From assembly GCF_004209775.1 (NCBI RefSeq), contig NZ_CP035914.1:1984001-2048000 (forward strand): a stretch of DNA of 64,000 nucleotides, written 5' to 3'. Numbering within the stretch: the first letter of the stretch is position 1; every line of letters begins with the position of its first letter. Under the pieces are notes generated by a model. It made no database searches and was not told the DNA's origin. It was given only the letters and a program-made list of their open reading frames with translations. This stretch comes from Synechococcus sp. WH 8101 (lineage in GTDB: Bacteria > Cyanobacteriota > Cyanobacteriia > PCC-6307 > Cyanobiaceae). A program made the position numbers and the translations under genes. This document shows, piece by piece, positions 17,186-27,771 of this stretch.

Positions 17186-18112
17186 ATGCCTAGGGTTCCG
17201 CAGTTGCAGAGCGTCGTGAGCAGCGCGTTGTCCCGTTCCGACCTCACCGCCTGGATCCAGCTGCTGCGCTGGAACAAACCCACGGGTCGCCTGATCCTGC
17301 TGATTCCGGCGGGCTGGAGTTTGTGGCTGGCACCCACCGCCCCACCGTCTCCCTCCCTGGTGTTGTGGATCGCGCTGGGGGGCGTGGCCATCAGTGGCGC
17401 CGGCTGCATTGCCAACGACCTCTGGGATCGGCGCTTCGATCGAGAGGTCGCCCGCACCCGCAACCGCCCCCTGGCCCAGGGAAAGCTCTCGCTCACCTCG
17501 GCATTTGCCGCCCTGGTGCTTCTGCTGCTGCTCGGCCTGGCGGTGGTGCTGGCGTTGCCGGCGACCAGCCGACTGACCTGTCTACTGCTGGCGATTCTGG
17601 CCTTACCCCCGATCCTTCTCTATCCATCAGCGAAACGCTGGCTGGCCTATCCCCAGGCGGTTCTGGCCCTCTGCTGGGGATTCGCCGTCCTGATTCCCTG
17701 GGCCGCCAGCGGCGCCAGCCTGCAGGCGTCCTGGCCTTTGCTCGGCTGCTGGATGGCCACCCTGCTCTGGACCTTCGGGTTCGACACCGTCTATGCCATG
17801 GCAGACAGACCTGACGATGCCCGTCTGGGCCTGAACAGCAGCGCCCTGAGCCTGGGCCATCGCGCCGTGCGCGTGGTGCGCATCAGCTACGCCCTCACCA
17901 GCCTCTGCCTGGCGATCGCCGCCTGGCAAGGTGGCCTGGGCTGGCTGTTCTGGCCCTGCTGGCTCCTCGCAAGCGTCGGCATGCAGCGCGCTACGGGCGA
18001 GCTGCGCGGCGATCAGTCCCAGCCGATGGCTCTCTTCGGACGCCATTTCCAGCAGCAGGTCTGGCTCGGATCCCTGCTGCTCTTGGGTCTGATTCTGGGC
18101 AGGATTCTCTGA
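17186..18112 (+). CDS. UbiA-family prenyltransferase (4-hydroxybenzoate/plastoquinone pathway)
   Basis: An integral membrane aromatic prenyltransferase of 308 residues from ATG 17186. RWNKPTGRLILLIPAGWSLW is the ubiquinone/plastoquinone-branch N-terminus. The first Asp motif is NDLWDRRFDREVARTRNRPL and the second is DTVYAMADRPDDARLG, both Mg2+/prenyl-diphosphate ligands. Other helices are plain hydrophobic. Placement after a divergent ppx and the RPL/NDxxD spacing favour the 4-hydroxybenzoate solanesyltransferase of plastoquinone synthesis over ctaB, which is separately present at 27772. Confidence 0.9.
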   Translation: MPRVPQLQSVVSSALSRSDLTAWIQLLRWNKPTGRLILLIPAGWSLWLAPTAPPSPSLVLWIALGGVAISGAGCIANDLWDRRFDREVARTRNRPLAQGKLSLTSAFAALVLLLLLGLAVVLALPATSRLTCLLLAILALPPILLYPSAKRWLAYPQAVLALCWGFAVLIPWAASGASLQASWPLLGCWMATLLWTFGFDTVYAMADRPDDARLGLNSSALSLGHRAVRVVRISYALTSLCLAIAAWQGGLGWLFWPCWLLASVGMQRATGELRGDQSQPMALFGRHFQQQVWLGSLLLLGLILGRIL

Positions 18113-18137
18113 GCCACGACCCACCGCCGCACCCCCC

Positions 18138-19043
18138 TTGGCTCCTCGCCCCGATCACCGGGCTGTCCTTCCGCCCCCTCAGCCCTTGCAACAGGGTGAT
18201 GGCGTCGCCGTGGTGGCCGCCAGTTCCGCCCTTGAAGATGCCAGTGCCCTTCAGGCCGGCCTCGATCTGCTGAGGTCCTGGGGATTGGAGGTGAAACCGA
18301 GCGAGGCAAGCGGGCGACGCTGGGGCTATCTGGCCGGGACGGATCGAGAGCGCCGCGCCGATCTCATGCCCACACCCCCAGCCCGGCTCCTGGCCTGTGC
18401 CCGTGGCGGCTGGGGGGCCGCCCGGCTGCTGGAGGAGCCACTGCACTGGAGCCCTGGATGGTTGTTGGGCTTCTCCGATGTGACCGCCCTGCTCTGGGCC
18501 CGCTTAGCCGCCGGCGTCCCCGGCGGCTAAGCGGGCCCTCTGCTCACCACGCTGGCCAGCGAGCCGGGCTGGAGTCAGCAACGCCTGCACGATCTGTTGT
18601 TTGGCCAGCCCATTCCCCCCCTGCAGGGCTGCAGCTGGCGAGGGGGCCGCAGCCACGGCCCCCTGGTGGTGGCGAATCTCACGGTGGCCAGTCACCTGCT
18701 CGGCAGCAGCCACGTTCCCAACCTCGATGGGGCGATTCTGGTGCTGGAAGACGTCGGCGAAGCGCCCTACCGGCTCGATCGCATGCTCACCCACTGGCGC
18801 CTGCTTGGACTGCTGCAGAACCTGGCTGGCCTCGGCTTCGGTCGCTTCAGCGGATGCGAGGAACGGGACGGGGAGCGCTCCGGCTTCCAGGTGGAGGATG
18901 TGTTGCGGGAGCGGACGGCCGACCTGGCCATCCCGCTGCTGGGCGAGCTACCCCTGGGCCACGGTGCAGGCGGCAATGCGGCGCTGCCCCTGGGCCGAAT
19001 GGCGGAACTCGATGGCGATCGGGGCCTACTCAGCCTGCTCTGA
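18138..19043 (+). pseudogene. LD-carboxypeptidase (peptidase S66) gene with in-frame stop
   Basis: One reading frame that would encode an LdcA/MccF-type enzyme, trimming murein tetrapeptides, is broken by TAA at 18528-18530. The first 130 codons (TTG 18138) carry the start VAVVAASSAL and the nucleophile motif GFSDVTALLW with Ser113. After the stop the same frame continues with AGPLLTTLA, VANLTVASHLLGS, the catalytic-Glu region VLEDVGEAPYRLDR and the catalytic-His region LGHGAGGNAALPLG to 19043. The stop separates the nucleophile from Glu and His, so the truncated product cannot be active. Codon use is otherwise coding throughout, and the stop lies in the right arm of a perfect 19-bp palindrome. 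The start codon is uncertain. Confidence 0.85.
18496..18538. repeat. perfect 19-bp inverted repeat with 5-base loop
   Basis: GGGCCCGCTTAGCCGCCGG (18496-18514), loop CGTCC (18515-18519), then its exact reverse complement (18520-18538). It lies inside the LD-carboxypeptidase frame and supplies that gene's premature TAA from its right arm. No T tract follows, so it is not a normal terminator. Confidence 0.97.
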
Positions 19044-19707
19044 GCGCCAGCACCGCCTCCGCCACGATGAGATCAAAGGGCGTCGTGACCTTGATGTTGG
19101 CGGGGCCGGCCTCCAGCACGCGCACCTGCCATCCCAGCCGCTCATACAGCGAGGCATCGTCGGTGACACTCCAGCCCTGCTCGAGCGCTTGACGGTGCCC
19201 CTGCCGCAGCTGCTCCACAGCAAACCCCTGGGGAGTCTGCGCTGCCCAGAGGCTGGAGCGATCCGGCGTTGCGGTGATCCGCCCCGCCTCATCCACACGC
19301 TTAATGGTGTCGGTCACGGGTGTGGCGGCAATGACCGCTTCTCCCGCCTCCACCGCTGAGGCACAGCGATTGAACAGCTCCGGCTCCACCAGGCAACGCG
19401 CTCCGTCGTGAATGAGCACATGCAGGGCCTCCGCCGGCAGGGCTGCCAGACCTCGCTCCACAGACTGCTGGCGGGTGCTGCCGCCTTCGATCCAGATCAC
19501 CGGCTTGGCCGTGTCGCTCATCAGCGGAGCGATGGCGGCCTGATCCACCGGTTGGCCAACGATGCCGATCCAGGAAATGGACGAGGCCTTCAACGCCGCC
19601 TCCAGGGTCCAGGCCAGCACCGGCCTCCCGGCCAGGGGGAGGAGCAGCTTGTTGCACTCGGCACCCATGCGACGTCCACTGCCAGCGGCGGCGATCAACA
19701 GATGCAC
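19030..19707 (-). CDS. ispD: 2-C-methyl-D-erythritol 4-phosphate cytidylyltransferase
   Basis: The third enzyme of the MEP isoprenoid pathway, which supplies carotenoids, chlorophyll phytyl chains and quinone tails. The family start is [20 protein letters not shown] with the CTP-binding Gly-rich loop. GTG at 19707 gives 225 residues, a typical length; an ATG at 19746 is possible. Later landmarks are [42 protein letters not shown] and [10 protein letters not shown]. It is convergent with the broken LD-carboxypeptidase gene (14-base overlap) and divergent from the GT9-like gene by 73 bases. Confidence 0.96.
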   Translation of the reverse strand: MHLLIAAAGSGRRMGAECNKLLLPLAGRPVLAWTLEAALKASSISWIGIVGQPVDQAAIAPLMSDTAKPVIWIEGGSTRQQSVERGLAALPAEALHVLIHDGARCLVEPELFNRCASAVEAGEAVIAATPVTDTIKRVDEAGRITATPDRSSLWAAQTPQGFAVEQLRQGHRQALEQGWSVTDDASLYERLGWQVRVLEAGPANIKVTTPFDLIVAEAVLALRAG

Positions 19708-19780
19708 AAGCGACTCCTCGGACCAGCGGGTGGAAACGGCCTCCATACAATCAGCTCGCACCGTTCTGTGCTGCTGGTTC

Positions 19781-20616
19781 ATGCGTGTTCTTGCCCTCAG
19801 TCCGGGGAGTGTTCAGCAGCAACTCCAACGCCTACCGGCCCTGGCGGCGGTGGCGGATCAACTGGGCGGCACGCTGCAGGTGGCGGCACCCGCCGCCACA
19901 CGCGAGGTGTGGACGCTGCTTCCCGCAATGGAGAAGCTGATTCCCTTTCCTTTCGATGCAGCGCCCACGCTCGCCGACTGGGCCAACCTCCTGGGCTCCG
20001 TGCGCGAGCCAGATTTTCAGGTGTGTCTCAATTTCGCGGAAGGGCGTCAGGTGAATCTGATGCTGTCGATGAGCCACATCCCCACCCGCATCGCCAGCAG
20101 CGGCTTCGCCAGCACGGCCATCGCCACGCCCACGGAGGGCTGGTCCGCCCAACAGCCGCAAGGCTTCCTCAGCGCCATCGGGCTGTCGCTTGATGCCAAC
20201 AGCTTTCGCCTCACCCTTCCAGCCACAGCGCTGAACGAGGCCCGAGCCCAGCAACCAGCCGGCGAGGGGCCGATGCTTCTGCTCGCCCCAGGCGGCGGCA
20301 GCCACGACTGGCCGGCAGAGCGTTGGCACAGCCTTCCCGACGCGATCCGCACCCGGCTGGCCACCCTGCGCTGCAGCGAACTACCACCGGGCGGGTCTCT
20401 GCTCAGCCGTGCGGCTTCGATCGCCAGCGCTGATGTGGTGCTCAGCAGCTGCCCGATCAGCCAGCTGCTGGCTGTTTACAGCGGCGTGCCTTTGGTGGCC
20501 CTTGGCGCCGACCTACAGCAGCTGCCTGCCCGAGAAGGGCTCAAGGCCGTTCCAGCCCCTGCCTGCGGGCTGCCATCCCTCGATCCCCAGGATGTTCTGA
20601 GCGCGCTGGGCTTCTG

Positions 20617-20617
<1 letters not shown>
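19781..20617 (+). CDS. glycosyltransferase family 9 (heptosyltransferase)-like protein
   Basis: A 278-residue soluble protein from ATG 19781. Features of the ADP-heptose transferase fold include [20 protein letters not shown] at the start, [20 protein letters not shown], and the nucleotide-binding half [20 protein letters not shown], then [21 protein letters not shown] and VPLVALG. It is shorter than the usual 330-350 residues, so activity and donor sugar are uncertain. The stop overlaps the start of the K+ channel gene by one base (TGATG). Confidence 0.7.
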
Positions 20618-22528
<1,911 letters not shown>

Positions 22529-22544
22529 TCAGGCCGCCCGTTTG

Positions 22545-22721
22545 TCATGACTCCAGCGGTTGGCCCAGTTCATCCCGCAATCGCCGGATCCTCTGGAGCA
22601 GCCGCAGCCGTCGGCTGCGTGCCGTGGCCGTGAGAAATATGCGCAGGGGCACGTAGACGAGCGTCATGGCTCCGGCCAGAGCCGCGATCAGCACAAAGAA
22701 CAGGGTGCCGGAATCACTCAT
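22545..22721 (-). CDS. 58-residue membrane microprotein, unknown function
   Basis: An ATG-initiated frame of 59 codons including TGA. The N-terminal half MSDSGTLFFVLIAALAGAM continues into TLVYVPLRIF as one membrane helix. It is followed by a strongly basic tail (TARSRRLRLLQRIRRLRDEL) that may be an amphipathic helix. It fills the gap between fabG and groEL, where the opposite strand has no frame of similar quality. I do not recognise a family. Confidence 0.68.
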   Translation of the reverse strand: MSDSGTLFFVLIAALAGAMTLVYVPLRIFLTATARSRRLRLLQRIRRLRDELGQPLES

Positions 22722-22850
22722 GAGTCGACGTTAACGAGTGTGTTCGGCACACACACGCTGAAGCGGCCCTTGATTCGGCTTTCCCCACCGAAGCGTTGAT
22801 CCAGGAGACCGCCTCTCTGTGGGACATTGATCGGCGGGATTCAGACCATC

Positions 22851-24530
22851 ATGGCCAAACTTCTTAGTTTTTCGGATGATTCGCGCGCCGCTCTCGAGCG
22901 GGGCATGAATGCCCTCGCCGATGCCGTGCGCGTGACGATCGGCCCGCGCGGTCGCAACGTTGTGCTGGAGAAAAGCTTCGGCGCACCCGACATCGTGAAC
23001 GACGGCGACACGATCGCCAAGGAGATCAGCCTGGATGATCCTTTTGAGAATCTGGGAGCCAAGCTGATTCAGCAGGTGGCCGCCAAAACCAAAGACAAGG
23101 CCGGCGATGGCACCACCACCGCCACCGTTCTCGCCCAGGCCATGGTGGAGGAGGGTCTGCGCAACACCGCCGCCGGTGCCAGCCCGATCGAACTGCGTCG
23201 CGGCATGGAGAAGGCCGTGGCCCAAGTGGTGGCTGGGCTCGACCAGCGCAGCCAGAGCGTCAGCGGTGATGCCATCCGTCAGGTGGCCACGGTGAGCTCC
23301 GGCGGCGATGAAGAAGTGGGCCGAATGGTGGCCGAAGCGATGGACCGGGTCAGCGTGGATGGGGTGATCACGGTTGAGGAATCAAAATCCCTGGCCACCG
23401 AACTGGAAGTCACTGAAGGCATGGCCTTCGACCGTGGCTATTCCTCCCCCTACTTCGTTACCGATGGGGACCGCCAGGTTTGTGAATTTGAGAATGCCCT
23501 GCTGCTGCTCACCGACCGCAAGGTCAGTGCTGTGGCCGACCTCGTGCCTGTTCTCGAAAGCGTCCAGTCGTCTGGCTCACCCCTGGTGATCCTGGCGGAA
23601 GAAGTTGACGGGGAAGCCCTGGCCACGCTGGTGGTGAACAAGAACCGCGGTGTGCTTCAGGTGGCAGCGGTGCGCGCTCCTTCCTTCGGAGAACGGCGGA
23701 AAGCTGCCCTGGCTGACATCGCCGTGCTCACCGGTGGCACAGTGATCAGCGAAGACAGAGCGATGACCCTCGACAAGGTGACGCTGGCCGACCTGGGCCG
23801 CGCCCGTCGGATCACGATCACGAAAGACAGCACCACGATCGTGGCCAATGATGATCACCGGGATGCTGTGTCAGCTCGGGTGGCTTCGATCCGCCGTGAG
23901 CTGGAGAACACCGACTCCGACTATGACCGTGAAAAGCTGAATGAGCGGATCGCCAAGCTGGCCGGTGGCGTTGCGGTGATCAAGGTGGGAGCGCCCACCG
24001 AAACCGAACTGAAGAACCGCAAACTGCGGATCGAAGATGCCCTCAATGCCACACGTGCCGCCGTGGAAGAGGGGATCGTTGCAGGTGGCGGCTGCACCCT
24101 GCTGCAGCTTTCGACCGAGCTGGAGGGCCTCGCCAACACTCTTCAGGGTGATCAACGCACTGGCGTGGCGATTGTGCAGCGGGCCCTGGCAGCGCCCCTG
24201 CGCCAGATTGCGATCAACGCTGGCGCCAACGGCGATGTGGTGATCGACGAAGTGCGTCGCAGCGGCAAAGGCTTCAATGCCATGACCGGTGGTTACGAGG
24301 ATCTGCTTCAGGCCGGCATTCTCGATGCCGCCAAGGTGGTGCGCCTCGCCCTTCAGGATGCAGTGTCCATCGCCTCCCTGCTGATCACTACCGAAGTGGT
24401 GATTGCCGACAAGCCTGAGCCTCCAGCCCCGGCGGCTCCTGGCGGTGGTGATCCCATGGGTGGCATGGGAGGAATGGGTGGCATGGGCATGCCTGGCATG
24501 GGCGGCATGGGAATGCCCGGCATGATGTGA
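22851..24530 (+). CDS. groEL: 60-kDa chaperonin (second-type GroEL, no groES upstream)
   Basis: An ATP-dependent chaperonin of 559 residues from ATG 22851; an upstream in-frame ATG at 22827 is less likely. Signatures are [19 protein letters not shown], the ATP-site [20 protein letters not shown] and [13 protein letters not shown]. The C-terminus is a long Gly-Gly-Met repeat tail. No groES precedes it; the upstream gene is a 58-residue protein on the other strand. Cyanobacteria typically have two groEL genes, one with groES and one alone, and this fits the stand-alone copy. No perfect CIRCE element is visible in the 129-base leader. Confidence 0.96.
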   Translation: MAKLLSFSDDSRAALERGMNALADAVRVTIGPRGRNVVLEKSFGAPDIVNDGDTIAKEISLDDPFENLGAKLIQQVAAKTKDKAGDGTTTATVLAQAMVEEGLRNTAAGASPIELRRGMEKAVAQVVAGLDQRSQSVSGDAIRQVATVSSGGDEEVGRMVAEAMDRVSVDGVITVEESKSLATELEVTEGMAFDRGYSSPYFVTDGDRQVCEFENALLLLTDRKVSAVADLVPVLESVQSSGSPLVILAEEVDGEALATLVVNKNRGVLQVAAVRAPSFGERRKAALADIAVLTGGTVISEDRAMTLDKVTLADLGRARRITITKDSTTIVANDDHRDAVSARVASIRRELENTDSDYDREKLNERIAKLAGGVAVIKVGAPTETELKNRKLRIEDALNATRAAVEEGIVAGGGCTLLQLSTELEGLANTLQGDQRTGVAIVQRALAAPLRQIAINAGANGDVVIDEVRRSGKGFNAMTGGYEDLLQAGILDAAKVVRLALQDAVSIASLLITTEVVIADKPEPPAPAAPGGGDPMGGMGGMGGMGMPGMGGMGMPGMM

Positions 24531-24559
24531 CGCACCTGCCCCCTGGTGTTTCAGGCGCT

Positions 24560-24760
24560 TCAGAGCGCACGCACCAGGCGGGCATGCAAGCGACAAACCG
24601 TAAGAGCCTCGCGGGGTGGGCGTCGGCACAGACGCCCCAACTCCGCATTTAGAGCCTGCAATTCACCCATCGGCAGCCCGGCGATCGGCATGCCGAGGAA
24701 GAGGCCACCGAGTAGAAGCGGCGCAAAGAAACGATGGGCCACAGATCTTATGCGTCTCAA
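24560..24760 (-). CDS. small predicted exported protein (66 aa)
   Basis: A 66-residue frame from ATG: basic start MRRIRSVAHRFF, hydrophobic stretch APLLLGGLFLGMPIAGLP resembling a signal peptide or anchor, then an amphipathic ELQALNAELGRLCRR segment with two Cys residues. It is convergent with groEL (29-base gap) and sits 30 bases downstream of nanE on the same strand. I do not recognise a family; support is position and composition only. Confidence 0.5.
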   Translation of the reverse strand: MRRIRSVAHRFFAPLLLGGLFLGMPIAGLPMGELQALNAELGRLCRRPPREALTVCRLHARLVRAL

Positions 24761-24790
24761 CCCATTCTGAACACGCGACGTTCGCGCGGA

Positions 24791-25513
24791 TCATGCGCTT
24801 GACGCTGCTTGACGTCGACGCTGGTCCTCCAAAGCACGGCCGTAGGCCTGCACCTGAAGGTCCACGCCGGTGATGGCCGTCCCAACAACCACCAGGTCGG
24901 CGCCTTTGGCGACCGCGTCCACCGCCGCAGGGGCCGAAGCGATGCCTCCCTCGCAGATCAACGCCACGGATGGCGGCAGCTGCTGCCGCAGGGGTTGAAG
25001 CAGATCCAGGGCCGGCGGACTGTCTCCGGATGTGGCTTCTGTATAGCCGTAGAGGGTGGTGCCGACCCAGGCGCATCCGAGCGCTGCCGCCCTCAACCCG
25101 TTGGCCACACTGTCGATGTCGGCCATCAGTGGAGCACCGAGCTCCTCCCCGGCACGTTTCACTAACGCCTCAAGAGACTCGCCATCCGGTCGTGAACGCG
25201 CAGTGGCATCGATCGCGACCACATCGGCTCCTGCGGCCCACACAGCGCGAATCTCCTGCCAACGCGGCGTGATGTACACACTGCTGCCGGGGAAGGTTCG
25301 CTTCCACAAACCGATAATCAACGCCTCCGGGCAACGACGACGCACAGCGCCGATATGCTCCGGGCTCTCCAGGCGCACCCCCACCGCACCATTGCGCAGA
25401 CTCGCTTCCGCCATCGCCGCGATCACCTCCGGATGGCGCATCGGCGATGCTTCCGGAGCCTGCACCGACACAATCAGGCCTCCGCGCAAAGCCCCCAGAT
25501 CAAGGCGCTCCAT
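24791..25513 (-). CDS. nanE: N-acylglucosamine-6-phosphate 2-epimerase (NanE type)
   Basis: A TIM-barrel enzyme that converts ManNAc-6-P to GlcNAc-6-P. The 240-residue protein has the family landmarks GGLIVSVQAPEASPM, NGAVGVRLESPEHI, IIGLWKR, VYITPRWQEI, VVAIDATARSRPDGE, LMADIDSVANGLRAA, WVGTTLYGYT and ICEGGIASAPAAV. No nanA, nanK or sialic-acid transporter is in the window, so it probably works in amino-sugar recycling rather than sialate catabolism. It lies three bases after a 108-residue gene at the end of the minus-strand ctaA-ctaB-ABC run. Confidence 0.92.
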   Translation of the reverse strand: MERLDLGALRGGLIVSVQAPEASPMRHPEVIAAMAEASLRNGAVGVRLESPEHIGAVRRRCPEALIIGLWKRTFPGSSVYITPRWQEIRAVWAAGADVVAIDATARSRPDGESLEALVKRAGEELGAPLMADIDSVANGLRAAALGCAWVGTTLYGYTEATSGDSPPALDLLQPLRQQLPPSVALICEGGIASAPAAVDAVAKGADLVVVGTAITGVDLQVQAYGRALEDQRRRQAASSA

Positions 25514-25516
25514 CGA

Positions 25517-25843
25517 TCAGGAGGCCTGAGGGAACTCGACGGTGTCGGCAGGAAGCCAACGGCGCAGGCGTTGAAGACGGGGTGCCGGTGGCGGCGGCAG
25601 TTCGCTGTCCTGGACCTGGCTGCGCCAGTCGAGCGTGGGGATCTCCGCTTCCGTTACGGCAGGCAACCCATCCTCTGACTGGTCGATCGAACCATCGGGC
25701 AGCGAATCGACGCCATAGCGATGCACCCACTGCAATTCCAACAGGGCAGCAGCGCGGTGGTCACCGCGATCCCGGCACGAGGCCAGCAGGCGCTTGAGGG
25801 TGTCCTGACGCTGATGGGGTTGGCGAAACGGAGAATCGAGCAC
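25517..25843 (-). CDS. conserved hypothetical protein (108 aa)
   Basis: A 108-residue soluble protein. The N-terminal helical half reads RQDTLKRLLASCRDRGDHRA and AALLELQWVHRYGVDSLP; the C-terminal half is acidic and Pro-rich, with DWRSQVQDSELPPPP and a final RLRRWLP segment. No signal peptide, helix or catalytic motif is visible. It is packed four bases after the ABC permease and three before nanE, so it is probably co-expressed. Function unknown. Confidence 0.7.
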   Translation of the reverse strand: MLDSPFRQPHQRQDTLKRLLASCRDRGDHRAAALLELQWVHRYGVDSLPDGSIDQSEDGLPAVTEAEIPTLDWRSQVQDSELPPPPAPRLQRLRRWLPADTVEFPQAS

Positions 25844-25847
25844 GGAA

Positions 25848-26675
25848 TCAGGCGAGCTTGCGGTTCAGGAGGGGGCGGATCAGCAGGAACAGCCCAAGAG
25901 TGAGGCCAGCGAGGACCAGCAGACAGGTGGTGCCACTGACGGGCCCATAGGGCGCCTCAAGCAACACATTGGACAGGTCGAGGGGACCGGCGTAAGCGGC
26001 CCGAATCGGTTCAATCGCGAAGGTAAGCGGATTCAGGGCTGCAAGCCAGCCCATCCAGGTGGGCATGAAAGACAGTGGCGCCAGAGCAGTGCTCGCAAAC
26101 AGCAGCGGCAGGTTGGCCACGAAGATCACCGCGATCAACTCGATATGACCCGGCAGGGCGAACGCGAGGCCCAGACTCAGCGCAGTGACCGCAAACACCA
26201 GCATCAAGAGCGTGAGCATCACCAGCCCCAGGCCAGCCAGACCGGGCCAGCCATAGCCGAGGACAGCGGCCATCAACATGATCGCCAGGCTCTGCACCAG
26301 GCTGAGGGTGGTGATGTAGAGCACCGAGGCCAACACAATCGAACTGCGACTGCGCAGGGGAGCGACGAGCAGACGGTTGAGAAACCCGAATTCACGGTCA
26401 AACATCACCGGCAAACCGGCATTAAGTGCGCCGCTGAAGGCGGTGAACACGATCACGCCAGCCCCGAGAAAACGTCCATAACTCATGCCGCCGGGAAGCA
26501 ACCCTTCCGGCGCACGCGAAAACAGAGCCCCGAACAACACCAACCAGATCAGGGGCTGCAGGATCCCGGCCACCAGAGTGGAGGGTCTGCGCTGCAACTG
26601 CAGGAAAAGGCGACGGGTGAGAGCCGCTGTTTCCTGCATCAGTTCAGAGAGAGCGGAAGGGTCAGACGCGGTCAT
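25848..26675 (-). CDS. ABC-2 type exporter permease
   Basis: A 275-residue membrane protein with six hydrophobic segments, the DrrB/NodJ-like half of an ABC exporter. Typical features are QLQRRPSTLVAGILQPLIWL near the N-terminus, VMFDREFGFLNRLLVAPLRS in the coupling region, and the late FMPTWMGWLAALNPLTFAIE segment before the last helix. It lies 51 bases after its ATPase partner on the same strand. The substrate cannot be read; the location next to haem A genes suggests but does not show a membrane or respiratory role. Confidence 0.9.
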   Translation of the reverse strand: MTASDPSALSELMQETAALTRRLFLQLQRRPSTLVAGILQPLIWLVLFGALFSRAPEGLLPGGMSYGRFLGAGVIVFTAFSGALNAGLPVMFDREFGFLNRLLVAPLRSRSSIVLASVLYITTLSLVQSLAIMLMAAVLGYGWPGLAGLGLVMLTLLMLVFAVTALSLGLAFALPGHIELIAVIFVANLPLLFASTALAPLSFMPTWMGWLAALNPLTFAIEPIRAAYAGPLDLSNVLLEAPYGPVSGTTCLLVLAGLTLGLFLLIRPLLNRKLA

Positions 26676-26726
26676 CGCAACAAGGGGAGAGGTTCGAAGT
26701 GGGAGAGAACACAGCCGCCTGGGCTG

Positions 26727-27740
26727 TCAACGCATGGCCTGCTTACGCTCTTGCTTTGGATCACGCTGACCGGCCACAGCCAGTTCCGCATCCATCAAGG
26801 TGCGGCCGGTGGCCTGCAAATACACATCATCGAGGCTCGGGCGGCTCTGGGCCAGGGCGAACACAGGGAGCCCGGCGGCGTCGAGCTCGGCACGCAAGCG
26901 CGGCAACACCTCCTCGCCATCCACAACCAGATTGAGCGAATAGCCCTGGGAGCGATTGACCACGATCCGACGCACCCCCTCCAGGGGTTCCAACAGGGCA
27001 CAGAGGTGGTTCGCCTCCGAAGGATCACTAAATTCCCTGACGCGCAGGGTGACCCGATCCCCCCCCAGTGCCTGCTTCAGAGCCTCAGGCGAACCCTCCG
27101 CGATCACTCGCCCTGCATCAATGATCGCCATCTGATCGGCAAGCGCTTCCACCTCCTCGAGGTAGTGACTGCTGAGCAGCACGCTGGTGCCCTGATCCCG
27201 CAGGTCCCGCAGCACCTGCCAGATCGCGGCCCGACTCTCGATATCCAGACCCACCGTGGGTTCATCGAGCACCAGCACCCGGGGACGGTGAAGGAGGCCG
27301 GAGGCCAGGTCGAGGCGACGGCGCATCCCACCGGAATAGGTCCCGCAGCGCCGGTCGACCCACGCCTCCATGCCCAGACCATTCACCAGCTCGTCAATGC
27401 GCCTGTCCCGTTCCCGTCTTGGCAGGTGGTAGAGATCGCCCTGCAGTTGAAGTAATTCGCGGCCGGTGAGGATCTTGTCGATCGCCACCTCCTGGGCGAC
27501 ATAACCGAGGAGACGACGCACAGCGCGAGGATCGGTCAACGCGTCAACCCCCGCCACCCGCACGCTGCCGTGATCAGGGGCGAGCAGGGTGGCGATGATG
27601 CGCAGGGTGGTGGTTTTGCCGGCACCGTTCGGTCCCAGCAAGCCATACAACGCTCCCTCTGGAACCGAGAGGGAGAGACCGTCGAGGGCCTTCACCTCGC
27701 CATAGGCCTTCTCCAGTTGAACCAGCTCCAAGACAGGCAT
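26727..27740 (-). CDS. ABC exporter ATP-binding protein (DrrA type)
   Basis: 337 residues from ATG 27740. It has Walker A GPNGAGKTT near residues 38-46, the YVAQE Q-loop, the signature YSGGMRRRLDLASGLLHRP, Walker B VLVLDEPTVGLD and the switch His in SSHYLEEVEALAD. A C-terminal domain of about 100 residues after the core is typical of DrrA-like ATPases. It pairs with the permease at 25848-26675 and lies 31 bases downstream of ctaB, so the exporter is probably co-transcribed with haem A synthesis genes. Confidence 0.93.
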   Translation of the reverse strand: MPVLELVQLEKAYGEVKALDGLSLSVPEGALYGLLGPNGAGKTTTLRIIATLLAPDHGSVRVAGVDALTDPRAVRRLLGYVAQEVAIDKILTGRELLQLQGDLYHLPRRERDRRIDELVNGLGMEAWVDRRCGTYSGGMRRRLDLASGLLHRPRVLVLDEPTVGLDIESRAAIWQVLRDLRDQGTSVLLSSHYLEEVEALADQMAIIDAGRVIAEGSPEALKQALGGDRVTLRVREFSDPSEANHLCALLEPLEGVRRIVVNRSQGYSLNLVVDGEEVLPRLRAELDAAGLPVFALAQSRPSLDDVYLQATGRTLMDAELAVAGQRDPKQERKQAMR

Positions 27741-27771
27741 CGAGCCGTTGCTGCAGGAATCTTGACGGAAT

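Noticed and set aside
18458-19192. 244-residue alternative frame spanning the broken LD-carboxypeptidase gene
   Set aside because: Composition is shadow-like; the other frame carries all S66 peptidase motifs on both sides of the stop.
22738-22752. GTGTG-TTCGG-CACAC inverted repeat upstream of groEL considered as CIRCE
   Set aside because: CIRCE is TTAGCACTC-N9-GAGTGCTAA; only a five-base stem is present and the sequence does not match.
24430-24530. Gly-Gly-Met coding repeats at the end of groEL considered as a mobile or satellite repeat
   Set aside because: The Gly-Met tail is a normal GroEL C-terminus and stays in frame.
26145-27455. 436-residue plus-strand frame across the ABC exporter genes
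   Set aside because: Its His/Gln/Arg-rich composition is typical of antisense translation; the minus strand has full ABC signatures.
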